Numbered from the stretch's first letter, positions 53,901 to 61,560 are shown. The stretch is DNA of 64,000 bases from Strongylocentrotus droebachiensis (GCA_035222895.1 JAVYIG010001833.1:230532-294531); one strand, 5' to 3'. Notes: generated from the sequence alone by a model not told the origin. Numbers and translations are program-made.

Positions 53901-54260
53901 TAATTCATCAACACAAAACAAACCAAGCACTCAACTCACGTACAGAGGATGCAACAAATTCAAATTTTGAACTTGTCAAAACGGCCAACTTAATCTTTGA
54001 AGCACTTGCTCGAATACAGAACTTAGTTGCTATAAAATACAACCCTATATGCACATCAAATGAAAAAAATGTTTTGCTTGCCAATGTGACAGGCATGGCA
54101 AAGAAATAGGAATATTTTTTTGTTCTAGGGCAAGAGGGCAAGTTAATACACCCTGTTATGATAAGATTGTGAACTTACATGCAGCAGACTGTCCAATGGT
54201 GAGAACGAGAACCGTGGCCAGCACCACCACTGCAACACAATCTATTCTCCACTGCTCCAT
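26759..54260 (-). CDS. Secreted LAR-type Ig / EGF / NTR-like protein, 467 aa; Ig2 exon split by a transposon
   Basis: Nine coding exons on the minus strand: 54260-54179, 49656-49372, 45743-45636 plus 39107-39036 (one exon, split by an insertion), 36483-36373, 35375-35106, 30667-30545, 29441-29373, 27775-27641 and 26907-26759. Every intron is GT-AG and in phase 1. The product would have a signal peptide (1-27), Ig1 (28-122), Ig2 (123-219), Ig3 (220-309), EGF (310-350) and an NTR-like module (351-467), with no membrane segment. The Ig domains follow LAR/PTPRF-D-S closely: for example MDDLPIGRN..SANYTCVA in Ig3 and SDQGRYECAAKNSLGTRYS in Ig2. LAR proteins continue into fibronectin III repeats, a membrane span and phosphatase domains; none is found here. 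As assembled, the insertion adds a stop five codons after the break. The introns are full of mobile elements. Confidence 0.85.
27641..27775 (-). CDS. LAR-Ig gene, second exon of NTR-like module
   Basis: 45 codons: IFIVKVRPDGRAKILNDLTN, then SINLYADDRPIVGFIRNDVC. Alternating hydrophobic residues fit beta strands of an OB-type fold. Cys413 is near the end. The acceptor is TTTGACAG and the donor GTGAGA. Confidence 0.78.
28780..29077 (-). mobile_element. TTAA-type MITE (AGGTACTATGTCCC family), truncated, in intron 7
   Basis: On the minus strand it starts AGGTACTATGTCCCATTTGC after TTAA (29081-29078) and runs to GGCTGCAAA-like sequence near 28780, where the second terminus is lost. Confidence 0.75.
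29373..29441 (-). CDS. LAR-Ig gene, first exon of C-terminal NTR-like module
   Basis: A short 69-nt phase 1-1 exon, VVCPVVTVTAPDDLEQKICD then SDN. The acceptor CTCTACAG and donor GTAAGTAC are both strong. Cys369 would be the first cysteine of the NTR-like module. Confidence 0.75.
30545..30667 (-). CDS. LAR-Ig gene, EGF exon
   Basis: 41 codons hold a complete EGF domain with six cysteines (320, 326, 332, 337, 339, 348): CSESNPCLNGGTC, then ENYACTCAHGFSGDLC. The exon is phase 1-1. The acceptor TTCCAAG is weakly pyrimidine-rich but is the only one that keeps the frame. The donor is GTATAT. EGF domains are not part of LAR receptors. Confidence 0.85.
30920..31970. repeat. Diverged interspersed repeat, copy B
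   Basis: Ordered similarity to 21370-22130 (CTCAGCTACAACATACT; TTTCACAAAATGGnnCCTAG). It lies in intron 5 of the LAR-Ig gene. Class unknown. Confidence 0.45.
32362..32640 (+). repeat. (CT)n and (CTAT)n microsatellite
   Basis: CT repeats at 32364-32392, 32476-32492 and 32508-32525, with (ATCT)n at 32538-32556. Long Ser/Leu open frames here are artefacts of the repeat. Confidence 0.85.
32894..33204. mobile_element. Long-TIR MITE (GGGGGGTGTTTCACAAAG ends)
   Basis: Ends of about 75 bp are almost perfectly inverted: GGGGGGTGTTTCACAAAGAT..AGTTCTACTTAG-type blocks and TTTTTAAGTCCAACTTAG recur in reverse. The centre is AT-rich. No clear flanking duplication. It lies in intron 5 of the LAR-Ig gene. 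Confidence 0.8.
33291..33819 (+). mobile_element. TTAA-type MITE (AGGTACTATGTCCC family), full copy
   Basis: The termini AGGTACTATGTCCC and GGGACATAGTACCT are perfect inverted repeats flanked by TTAA (33287-33290 and 33820-33823). It is the best-preserved of five copies in the window. The open frame at 33399-33677 is not coding: it is not kept in the other copies. Confidence 0.88.
35106..35375 (-). CDS. LAR-Ig gene, Ig3 exon
   Basis: 90 codons encode Ig3 with Cys246 and Cys291. The segments VPGGSVNLTCAAYGSPMPSV and DDLPIGRNILQLRDIYESAN are the most LAR-like part of the gene; family members read P-G-G-S-V-N-I-T-C-V-A-x-G-S-P-M-P and D-M-P-I-G-R-N-V-L-E-L. The acceptor CCCTCAG precedes 35375 and the donor GTGAGT follows 35106. 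Confidence 0.92.
35755..36199. mobile_element. Palindrome-rich MITE with CCCTGCTGGAAAG ends
   Basis: The left end CCCTGCTGGAAAGAACACAC and right end GTGTGTTCTTTCCAGCAGGG are inverted repeats. The interior is a tandem duplication of about 165 bp, packed with small hairpins such as CACAGTGTGAATCACACTGT. The spacer GTTAAATTGGGGCGTTTTCA is repeated at 35844 and 35999. It lies in intron 4 of the LAR-Ig gene. Confidence 0.75.
36373..36483 (-). CDS. LAR-Ig gene, second Ig2 exon
   Basis: 37 codons, SGLHFSRTQLSDQGRYECAA then KNSLGTRYSVQAQFYVK. Cys200 pairs with Cys153 of the split exon. The acceptor is CTACCAG and the donor GTAAGT. A two-exon Ig2 is also the arrangement expected of LAR genes. Confidence 0.9.
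36658..37165 (-). mobile_element. TTAA-type MITE (AGGTACTATGTCCC family) in intron 3
   Basis: Flanked by TTAA at 36654-36657 and 37166-37169. The left terminus is shortened to AGATGTCCC and the right has a TATA expansion (GGGACATATATAGTTCCT). Internal sequence matches the 33.3-kb copy in reverse. Confidence 0.8.
39036..39107 (-). pseudogene. LAR-Ig gene, second part of split Ig2 exon
   Basis: The frame resumes PEPEILWFKEFVPIETNDRI and ends SLTD plus one base at the donor GTAAGT (39035-39030). Joined to 45743-45636 it gives a 180-nt phase-1 exon with CEATGNPEPEILWF across the break, as LAR Ig2 domains have (C-A-x-S/T-G-N-P-x-P-E-I-x-W-F). The left duplication copy is 39108-39116. Confidence 0.9.
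40161..40529 (+). CDS. DUF6589 gene, first coding exon (ZAD-like zinc finger)
   Basis: The start chosen is ATG at 40161 in AAAATGGCGG; the frame stays open to 40152 without another ATG. 123 codons. CX2C, then 44 residues, then CX2C fits a treble-clef DNA-binding or dimerising module of ZAD type. A basic tail, KTPTKKQQKRPALFSPGTPH, may be a nuclear localisation signal. Intron 1 holds a TTAA MITE. Confidence 0.82.
40161..45455 (+). CDS. DUF6589-type protein with ZAD-like and C2H2 zinc fingers, 759 aa (putative transposase)
   Basis: Six exons, all phase 0 and GT-AG: 40161-40529, 41690-41809, 42098-42202, 42611-43561, 44113-44367 and 44976-45455 (TAA). The N-terminus has a ZAD-like pair CMVC (12-15) and CRKC (60-63). 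A basic, Ser-rich linker follows. The core (about 200-710) carries MDNVDVVVHARHP (407-419), YGRDYHMVQMMAVQNRV, LGVLMENEN (518-526), RLEGLMPVIADFHALANFYQ and SGGDKGTLYAARNYL, which I recognise as the DUF6589 family of animal and fungal proteins with no assigned activity. A C2H2 finger ends it (CX2CX12HX4H, 715-736). No frame breaks are present. The gene fills a TIR- and TSD-bounded element, so a transposase role is the simplest inference; catalytic residues are not known. Confidence 0.85.
41093..41588 (+). mobile_element. TTAA-type MITE (AGGTACTATGTCCC family) inside the DUF6589 element
   Basis: The left flank is TTAA (41089-41092) and the right flank TCAA (41589-41592, one change). The left end carries a small insertion between AGGTACT and ATGTCCC. 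It lies in intron 1 of the DUF6589 gene. Confidence 0.78.
41875..41955 (-). repeat. LINE/SINE-type 3' tail with (ATT)n
   Basis: On the minus strand the sequence reads AAGCGCTTAGAAACTTTGTA then ATGTAATATATTG and (TTATTA)n, the usual ending of CR1-group retroelements also seen near 63.7 kb. It lies in intron 2 of the DUF6589 gene. Confidence 0.45.
42611..43561 (+). CDS. DUF6589 gene, main core exon
   Basis: 317 codons between CTCCATTAG and GTAAGA. It holds the helical region before the conserved box IVMDNVDVVVHARHPTREN, and the LPSVSDNLRLKQEWAILCGN stretch. The Asp-rich box is the best candidate for a metal-binding site if the family is a nuclease, but this is speculation. Confidence 0.85.
45636..45743 (-). 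pseudogene. LAR-Ig gene, first part of split Ig2 exon
   Basis: After an acceptor TTTCTGCAG (45752-45744) the frame reads ADSLPAGYPEITVNLRRYMV and on to YCEATGN (Cys153), then runs into the inserted element and stops after LAF. The last nine bases (45644-45636) are the right copy of the target duplication. The rest of the exon lies 6.5 kb away at 39107-39036. Confidence 0.9.
46014..49371. other. Intron 2 of the LAR-Ig gene, no gene recognised
   Basis: It contains an (ATC/CTC)n-rich microsatellite at 46047-46145 and one G-run at 46503-46521. The rest is AT-rich sequence with short frames that carry no recognised motif. Confidence 0.4.
49372..49656 (-). CDS. LAR-Ig gene, Ig1 exon
   Basis: 95 codons, one whole Ig domain. 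Residues TFYCKATGDPAPTFEWYKN and SVVCEASNDDGTATTQARL place the disulphide at Cys51-Cys103 and the core Trp at 63. SVLRLSPLR matches LAR Ig1. The basic loop that binds glycosaminoglycans in LAR (KKGKK-like) is here YKNNKRVRG, so part of the charge is kept. The acceptor is TTACAG before 49656 and the donor is GTAAGAG after 49372. Confidence 0.9.
50551..51166. mobile_element. hAT-type MITE with 5-bp duplication and captured zinc-finger fragment, copy 1
   Basis: The ends are CAGGGGCGGATCTAGC and GTAGATCCGCGCCTG (inverted), flanked by a 5-bp duplication CTGTC (50546-50550 and 51167-51171). G-runs, C-runs and a long T-run lie near the ends. A 173-bp internal segment is tandemly doubled (50592-50764 and 50765-50936). 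The minus strand near 51040-50930 encodes a C2H2 finger, FKCKYCEKIFNSSGNLTKHM. It splits the gypsy-type pol. Confidence 0.85.
53422..53432 (-). promoter_or_regulatory. Primer-binding site of the gypsy-type element
   Basis: TGGTATCAGAG on the minus strand matches the complement of the initiator Met-tRNA 3' end used by many LTR retrotransposons. Its place, upstream of gag on the same strand, fits. Confidence 0.6.
53434..54178. other. Possible LTR remnant and intron 1 sequence
   Basis: The 5' LTR of the gypsy-type element should lie here but its outer end is not recognisable. The rest is AT-rich intron. The small frames at 53873-54141 have no motif. Confidence 0.3.
54179..54260 (-). CDS. LAR-Ig gene, signal-peptide exon
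   Basis: ATG at 54260-54258 opens MEQWRIDCVAVVVLATVLVL followed by TIGQSAA, a clear signal peptide with a small-residue cleavage region. The exon leaves one base (phase 1) before the donor GTAAGT (54178-54173). 5' UTR sequence precedes it; no promoter element was recognised. Confidence 0.85.
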
Positions 54261-54594
54261 GATTCAAATGATTAGATGTGTCAGTTCAGTGCAGTGTGAA
54301 TGCACCTTGTATTGTGATCACTGAATCAAAAAAGGAAAAGTCCATTGGACTTTGGACGTAATTTCTACTTTGACATAAGCTTTATTTATTCACTACATTA
54401 ATTCATGCATGTTCATCTCATTTAGTACATGACCAATTTAACTCCGTGCAATATCCTCGATTCTCATTTATGTCATTCTTATTCCGAGTCATTCATATTG
54501 CCTGACTTCACTTGCAAGTGTACAGTTTATATATACCTCAATAAAATAACGAAAAGGGAATACTATTTTTCAAGTGTTTAATTATTGTCTGTGC

Positions 54595-54750
54595 ACAGGG
54601 GCGTCGCTAGACCTTTTCACTGGGGTTAGGAGGGGTGTAGACAGGGGCGGCGGCGATCCCGGGGGGACGGGGGGGGGGACACCTCCCCCCTCAATTTTTT
54701 TAGGGGGGATCTTCCCTCCCTCAATATTTAAAAAAGTGCATACAAAAAAA
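54595..54750. mobile_element. hAT-like fragment (CAGGGGCGTCGCTAG end)
   Basis: It begins CAGGGGCGTCGCTAGACC and has G-runs and a C-run, like other elements here. The right end cannot be placed. Confidence 0.4.
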
Positions 54751-54949
54751 AGTATAGCAAATACTGACTAAAGACTGCAACATACTTTTAGGCTCTGGAA
54801 GGCCCAAGAGTTCAGCGTTTAGACAAATAAAAATGCAAAAATCTTCTCACTCGATAGCTACGCTCCCTCGCATAATATCCTTCAAAATGTACAAGTGAAT
54901 ACCGAGAAATTTGAAGAGAGAAAAAAGTATATTGCTTGTTTTTATACTA

Positions 54950-55583
54950 CAGTGCGTCCCAGAAAAAACGAAACCGAGAAGTATCGATGTTTTATCATAA
55001 CTTAATCACAACCATAATTAATGAATGATACATATTTGGAAAGCTTAGAGTCTCCTCTTTCAGTTGATGCTACTGCCGTAGCAAAAAGCAGATTTGACAA
55101 AAGACTTAACTCCGTTTCGTTGACAATCAGCCATGCATGAAGACACTCGTCTACGGCTGATTGTCAACGAAACGGAGTTAAGTCTTTTGTTAATTTCGTT
55201 TATTGATACGGCAGGCAGCCAGTGAAAACGAATTCGTTTAATAAAATTATGGAAATACAAGCACTACTTTAAACAAACAGAACTTTGTCATTCCTGGCTC
55301 ATTTTTCCTGATTGAGGTGTCATATGAAAGGGCAGAAACTCAACTTTCTAGAAATGTGAATTTTTCTTCGAAATTCAGATACCGCCCGCCAAATGTCTTT
55401 TTGGTTTCCTTCCTTCGATTTGCTTTTAATCACTCATGCGTGTAATATGCATCACGTGAGTAGCATCAACTGAAAGAGGAGACTCTAAGCTTTCGAAATA
55501 TGTATCATTCATTAATTATGGTTATGACTAAGTTATGATAGAACATCGATACTTCTCGGTTTCGTTTTTTCTGGGACGCACTG
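54950..55583. mobile_element. Mariner-like fold-back MITE with about 125-bp inverted ends
   Basis: The terminus CAGTGCGTCCCAGAAAAAAC is repeated inverted at the right end, and the two arms stay almost identical for about 125 bp (to GTTGATGCTACT). The flanks are TA on both sides (54948-54949 and 55584-55585). A second hairpin lies inside: a 36-bp arm ending GACAATCAGCC (about 55096-55132) faces GGCTGATTGTC and on. A half copy lies at 8555-9526. Confidence 0.88.
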
Positions 55584-55689
55584 TATAGTTTTGCTAAGGA
55601 ATGTATTTTTTTAATACAACAAAACTTCAAAAACATGTGAGGGGGTAGTCATTTCCGTCACCTTCACCCCTCTCATTCACTATGCTCCC

Positions 55690-56165
55690 TCACACGTGCG
55701 TACTGATTGGGGGGGGGGGGGGCATTGGGGGCAGTTGTCCCCTAAATGAAATTCAAGCGTGGTTTATTTCTAATTCGATTAACAAATGTTATTGAAATGG
55801 CATGATTTTTCCCTGGGCTTCCAGGGGCTCTGCCGCCTGGACCCCACCAAGGGCCCTAAGGCGGCTCATCTGATCGTAATTTAATGCCTAAAACCACTAA
55901 GCTTCTGGGGGCTCCGCCCCCAGAAGCCCACTCCAATAAGTGACCTGCATGCCAGTGTCACAAATAAGGTATCAAAATATACTCATTTGACAGTAATTAA
56001 ATGCCTAAAACCCCTGAGCTTCCGGGGCTTCGCCCCTTGACACCCACCGGGGCTTTGCCCCTGGACCCCACGCCAATTTACGCTCCACTTTGTTTTTCTT
56101 TGCTCTACCTGAACGTAAATACTTTACCCCCCCCCCCCCCCCCCCCCCCCACTTTGAAAAACGTT
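55690..56165. mobile_element. Element remnant with inverted minisatellite units
   Basis: It starts at a G-run (55707-55722) and ends near CACTTTGAAAAACGTTCCCAG, matching the left end of the 5729-7063 element inverted (CTGATCGT.., AAAACGTTC). It carries two or three units of the shared minisatellite (GTAATTTAATGCCTAAAACC and the like at 55877 and 55991). C-run at 56128-56150. Confidence 0.6.
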
Positions 56166-56296
56166 CCCAGGGCCTGCGTAACATGTAAGAGTGGTGGTGA
56201 TTCGGATTCTTTTCTCTCTCCCCCCCTCCCCCGACTACATAGATATACGGTTTATTTCGTCAAGACTAGTCAGCATCGTAGCTATATATTTGAATG

Positions 56297-56545
56297 CAGT
56301 AGCGTACGCAGGATTTTTTCAAGGGGGGGGGGGGGTTAACATTTTTAAATCGGGCCGAAAATTTCGCAACGACTCAGCCAGCCGCTGAATAAGCGGGGGG
56401 GGGGGGGGGGGAGAGGGTATGAAGACACTTTTTTTTTTATCCCAAAAAATATCGCAACGGCTCAGCCAGCCGCTGAATAGCCGGGGGTAAGAGGACACTT
56501 TTTTTTTTATTTACAAAAAAAAAAATCACAAGGGGGGAGGGGGGG
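56297..56545. mobile_element. hAT-like fragment (CAGTAGCGTACGCAGG end)
   Basis: It begins CAGTAGCGTACGCAGG. The core CGCAACGACTCAGCCAGCCG occurs once and then again with one change near 56454, separated by G-runs. No right end or duplication found. Confidence 0.5.
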
Positions 56546-57026
56546 TTGCTCCAAAATACACAGAACTAGCGAGTGTTCTTTTCTTTGTTTTGAGCGACCG
56601 GTGTACTACGTATTTGCTGAAGAATTTAACGCCACCGTTTATTTATTTATATATTTAGTTAATAGGGGAAGATATAGATCTGGCAACATGATTTTTATTT
56701 ATGAAAGTGATTGTGGATAATTGCAGATCCTTCTTTTTCAAATGATTAAGTACAACTTCGATGTATTGATTCAGTATTGAATTTGTTATCATTATATTTT
56801 ATTTTCTACGCTTGTAAACTAACAAGTCATATATATTGTTTATGTTATTTTTAAAACACTTTATTAATACTGTGCTCTGTCTTTTCCATTATACAAACAG
56901 ATGTGCAAAGTAGCCTTTCTTATGTATGTGATAATTCGATTCAGTACATTAGAATTCAACTTATCGTTAGACACAGTCAACTGCAGGCCAAATATGAGAC
57001 AGTACATACATGTATTTTATTTTGAC
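56546..57026. other. No gene recognised
   Basis: AT-rich sequence, nothing supported. Confidence 0.35.
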
Positions 57027-57200
57027 TAGATTATTGTAATTCCAGTACATATGGTACATCGCTTAAAGATCTGAACTCCCTTCAACTCCTCCATAATAAA
57101 CAGCACGGCTCTTTTAATTATTGTTAAACCAAACATTGACAATGTCTCCCCTCTCATCAGTGTTCTTCACTGGCTTCGTGTTACTTCTTAAATCATGCCT
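57027..57200 (+). pseudogene. LINE RT C-terminal fragment
   Basis: Broken frames read LDYCNSSTYGTSLKDLNSLQ and later SPLISVLHWLRVTS, the conserved D-Y-C-N-S / L-x-x-L-H-W-L-P-V blocks near the end of CR1-like RTs. Too short and broken to classify further. Confidence 0.6.
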
Positions 57201-57497
57201 TTATTTCATATAAAAGGAATACATGTGTACATTCGAGACCAGGTCCACGTTTCCTTTCCGAAACCATGGCACTACATATAAAACAAATACAAACAATGAT
57301 GAATTACAAATATATATCCATTATGCATAATTACAATTATATATTAATCATGCATAGTTACAACTATACATTAATCATTTATCAATATACATTACAATCG
57401 TATATCAATCAAACATAGTTACAATTATTAATCGTGCCGGCATTAATCATGCATAGGTTGGCAACAAGATAAACTTTATTTTAAAACAATCAATTAA

Positions 57498-58257
57498 CCC
57501 TAATAAGGCCGGGGGGGCATTATGGCCCCCCCTCCACAATTTTTCTGATTGTTCGAGAACGCATATGGATGGCGCCTCGCCGCTCGCTAACTTTTTTTCT
57601 TTAGAGTCTTGCGCATCTTTAAATAAAAAAATAAAAAAATCGGACCTATAGTTACAAGGTCACGTGACCTTTTGTCTTTGCATGTCAGCCCGAAAATCGC
57701 TCATTTTTGTGATTTGTGTACAAAACATATGGAAATGTCATTTTTCCTAAAAATAGATCAAACATTGGTTATTGGGTCTTGTTTAAAGTTTAGGTAGTTG
57801 TTTTGGGAGTCAAAATAGTTGAATTCTAGGAAGAAATGAAAAAAACAAAAAAACAATAACATTAAGAAGTTAAAAAAACAATGAAATACATAAGAAATTA
57901 TCAAAACAAGAGATAACATAAGGAATAAGCTGGCTCTTCCAATTTTTTTGTCGTATTATTGTTCCAAATGGTCTAATGAATATATGTAGTGAAAAAGAAT
58001 GCTTAAATATGAATAATATAGAATTTATGGGTAAAAATGTGATTTTATGACGTTATTTGTATAAATTACCATAAATATGCAAATGAGGGATTTTTTTCAA
58101 AAAATTGAAATTATCATATTGTTCTATACACTTGACTTGACATGCGTGCAAATTTTCGCGGAGATCGGCCGTTTCACGGCCGAGATCTTAGGGGGGGGGC
58201 CATAATGCCCCCCCCCCCGGCCGTAGTAAGACTTCAAATAGCCCGGCCTTATTAGGG
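57498..58257. mobile_element. piggyBac-like MITE (CCCTAATAAGGCCGGG ends)
   Basis: The termini CCCTAATAAGGCCGGG and CCCGGCCTTATTAGGG are perfect inverted repeats, flanked by TTAA (57494-57497 and 58258-58261). CCCT ends on a TTAA target are the piggyBac pattern. An inner repeat CATTATGGCCCCCC is also inverted (GGGGGGCCATAATG near 58200). 760 bp, no transposase. Confidence 0.85.
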
Positions 58258-58449
58258 TTAAGGTAATTATTATGATTTCCTGAGCATGTGGGTAAAGACT
58301 GGGAGTAGGAAACGATGTAGGAAAATGTGAAAGAGGTGAGAAAGTAGAGGGTACATTATAGGTTGGAGATAAAGTGTAAACTAGTGTAAACAAGTCATTT
58401 TACTGGGTAAAGACGAGTGCGTGAAAAGGGAAAAGTGGGGAATCAGGAG

Positions 58450-59174
58450 CAGGCGCGTCGCCAGAGGGGCGGTGGGGGCGGTCGCCCCCCCCCCCAAAAA
58501 AAAAAGAGAGAGAAAGAAGAAAGGAAGAGGACGTAGGAAGAAAAAGGATTAAGAGTCGAGAATGGTACAACGAATCGTCTTCTTTGTCTAATAATTTAAT
58601 GAAACGTCAAGGCTTCCGCGCTTTGCGCGGGAGGGGTAGGGGAAACTGAATTCAGATAAGGATTAAGACTCGAGAACGGTACAATTAATCGTCTTCTTCC
58701 TCGAATAATTTAATGAAACGTCAAAGTTTCCGCGCTTCGCACGGGAGGGGGGCAAACTGAATTCAGACAATGATTAAGATTCGAGAATGGTACAACGAAT
58801 CGTCTTCTTTCTTTAATAATTTAATGAAACGTCAGAGCTTCCGCGCTACGCGCAGAGGAAGGGGAGCCTAATTCAAGCAAGGATTAAGAGTCGAGAACGG
58901 TACAACGAATCGTCTTCTCATAATTTAATGAAACGTCAATAGAAACTGAATTTAGACAAGGATTAAGAGTCGAGAACGGTACAACGAATCGCCTTCTTTC
59001 TCTAGTAATCTAATGAAACGTCAAAACTTTCGCGCTTCGCGACGGAGGGGGAAAACTCCCCCCTCCCTGCACCGTCCCCCCTAGGGAGCGCGCTACGCGC
59101 ACTCTGTAAGTGATTCGCACGCTTCGCGTGCTCACTACCGCCCCCCCTAAAATAAAATCCTGGCTACGCGCTTG
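58450..59174. mobile_element. hAT-type element with internal minisatellite
   Basis: The ends CAGGCGCGTCGCCAGAG and ATCCTGGCTACGCGCTTG are imperfect inverted repeats. The 8-bp duplication ATCAGGAG is perfect (58442-58449 and 59175-59182). Inside, a unit with GATTAAGAGTCGAGAA and TAATTTAATGAAACGTCA is repeated five times from about 58547 to 59030 (periods about 110, then 81). Confidence 0.88.
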
Positions 59175-59204
59175 ATCAGGAGAGAAGAGGGGATAAAAGA
59201 ACAA

Positions 59205-59400
59205 GCAGATGAAGTACAGGAGGAGGAGGAGGATGGAGAGGTAGGCGAGGAGGAAAGGTTTATGAAGAATGAGAGAGAGAGAGAGGGGAAGAAGAAGAGG
59301 ACGAAGAAGAAGAAAAAGAAGAAATAGATGAAATAAGGAAAATAAGAAAAGGAAGGGAAGAAGAAAGAGAGGAAATGTTGAGGAGAATGAAGTGCTAATT
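59205..59400 (+). repeat. Purine-rich (GA/GAA)n tract
   Basis: Almost pure A and G over about 190 bp, with GAGGAGGAGGAGGA and AAGAAGAAGA blocks. Confidence 0.7.
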
Positions 59401-59611
59401 AAAGTTCAAGGCATTTCACATCCCTCCACTGTAATTCTTTTCTTGCATATAATATGACAAAGGATGACAAAACTGCATATCTACTTTTTTCTGAAAGAAA
59501 CTATTCGGGCAAAGAGGGGCTGAACATTTCCTGAGTACCCACTTTAGCCGATTTGTGTTGTCCCTATTGGCCCCCTTGCTCGATCCTATCTCAATAGCAT
59601 AGTATGTCACA

Positions 59612-60067
59612 CTAACCATTGTTTCTTACTTCGGTCACAAGTTCTTTGTACCGGTAGAGCTTTCTCTTGTGAACATCATAGGTATTTGTCTCAAAGGGCA
59701 CTGTTAATTCGATCAATAGCATTTGTTTCATTGATTCCCAAATAACGACGAGATCTGGGCGTTGAGAAGTTACCAAAATGTGGGATGGGATGTTTCCGCC
59801 CGCAACGGTGAAACCCTGAATATCGGCATAAACTTGTTCGTGAGGGAGGGACTCTTTCACAGTTCGATAAATATACCTAAGAATATTATTTTGCCTTCAT
59901 TCGTATATTTCAAGAGATGTTGAACAGTTTGCTAGAATGTGGTGAAGAGTGCCAGACAGGGGCGTACGCAGGGGGGGGGGGGGGGGGGTTTGAGGGTTCA
60001 ACCCCCCCCCCCTTTGGTATTTTTATGTGTGTAAACCCCCCTAAAAACCCCCCCCCCCCCCTTTGGA

Positions 60068-60099
<32 letters not shown>

Positions 60100-60925
60100 A
60101 AAAAAAAATCAAAAAAAATGCCCAAAAATGCCCTAAAAAAGGTGACCTTACCCCCCCCCCCCAACGACGAAAAATGTCAAATTTTCAAATTTCGAGACCC
60201 CCCCCCAAAAAAAAATTGTCCGCTTACCCCCCGTGGTTCACCAAGGAGTCCCCTTTGACTCTAGATCTTGTAAGTGCTATAGTGTGACATCTGTGGTTTA
60301 TTCATTCCTTAGGTCATATTTACTAGGCAACATTTTCCCCACCGTATGGAAACAAGAGACCGTCCAAACCACTTCCCAGCCACTTTTTGACGAACCGTCT
60401 AGATAGAAGGTGAAGTTCGTCTAGGTTGGTCTTGTGGAGGGAATGAACTGTCAGAAGAAAGCGAACAAATTGTTGCATATATCTAGTATATATAGCCACC
60501 TTAACTTCAGGTCTTACCAATGATAGATCTATTCTTTCTAGCTTTGTTTTAATTTCACTGTAGACGTATTGGAAATCTTCAGATGTTTTACCACTGAAGA
60601 AAATGACTGACAGACTACATCATTTAGACGGTTTTAGTATAAGGTCAATGGATGAACTATATTGGTGCAGTTTACTTATATATCTTCTGATGTTGTAACT
60701 TATTACATGTAATGTGATTAAAATCATCGACGTAAGGTGTTGTTACCCATACTTATCCTTGAGTTCGGCCAAATATTCAAGTAGGGGGTTGAAACATGCG
60801 AGGAAAATAATCGGCGAGAGGGGACCCCCCTGGAATACACCTCTCTCAATCGTGAAAGGGTTTGAAACACATACATTAAGCAATCTGGACCAGGGGGCGA
60901 AGATAATTTTTGCATCTGATGAACT
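59612..60925 (-). pseudogene. Non-LTR-like RT remnant with C-terminal nuclease-like motif
   Basis: On the minus strand, 60925-60740 reads GVFQGGPLSPIIFLACFNPL, an RT motif. 60520-60323 has LTVHSLHKTNLDELHLLSRR and VKKWLG. 60290-60236 has SRVKGDSLVNH. After an insertion, 59955-59612 has GTLHHILANC and then RPDLVVIWESMKQMLLIELT. The RPD..(I)ELT pattern looks like a PD-(D/E)XK nuclease, as in restriction-like-endonuclease LINEs. Stops and a hAT-like insertion break it. The exact clade is uncertain. Confidence 0.65.
59957..60236. mobile_element. hAT-like element interrupting the RT remnant
   Basis: It begins CAGGGGCGTACGCAGG at 59957 and consists largely of G-, C-, T- and A-runs. The RT remnant breaks at this point and resumes on the other side. 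The right terminus is altered, so no duplication is visible. Confidence 0.55.
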
Positions 60926-61317
60926 GATTTAATTCACTTATAGTGGGTACATTTACGGATAAATACGGAAACCAGTGTAACTTGATTAAAGTCGAATGTA
61001 ACTTTCTGAGAATGCTTGCCAGGATAATACACGTCTGTCATCTATTTTGTGAAAGAAGGTTTCGTAGAGTCCTTGTCCAGACTTCCATTACATACTGCTT
61101 TCGAAAATCTCCAGAAGTCTCTACGATACCGTTTTTCCTGGTATTGTGAATCCTTTTCTGCTTTTCTGCTATCACATTTTTTCTTCAGAAAGGACACTGC
61201 CTTTATTGCGTCCCTGAAGTTCCTCCTATCTTCTTCGGTGGCATTTGTGTCGTATTATACATATAACTTAACTCTCACTTTTTAAATGTCTCAATATTCA
61301 AGCCCCAGCATACATAG

Positions 61318-61466
61318 GCACTGGCCGGATCCAGGGGGCCCGGGGCGCGGCCCCCTCCCCCTGGCAAAAAAAAGGGAAACAAAGAAGGGACCAAAAAAAA
61401 GGGGAAAAAGGAAGAAAAAAGAAAGGAAAAAAAAGGGAATTTGTGTGTGTGTGTGTGTGGGTGTGT

Positions 61467-61502
<36 letters not shown>

Positions 61503-61560
61503 AAGGAAAGCAACAACAACAAAAAAAGTGTTCCTCCCCCCCCCCCTCCCACCTCCTAAG
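61318..61560. repeat. (TG)n microsatellite beside a hAT-like end
   Basis: (TG)n runs at 61441-61500. Just before it, CACTGGCCGGATCCAGGG resembles the GGATCCAGG-type hAT ends in this window. A pairing right end (CCTAAGCCACTGG near 61555) is possible but weak. Confidence 0.5.

Noticed and set aside
61286-61552. Frames with Cys-Val or Thr-His repeats
   Set aside because: They are produced by the (TG)n microsatellite.
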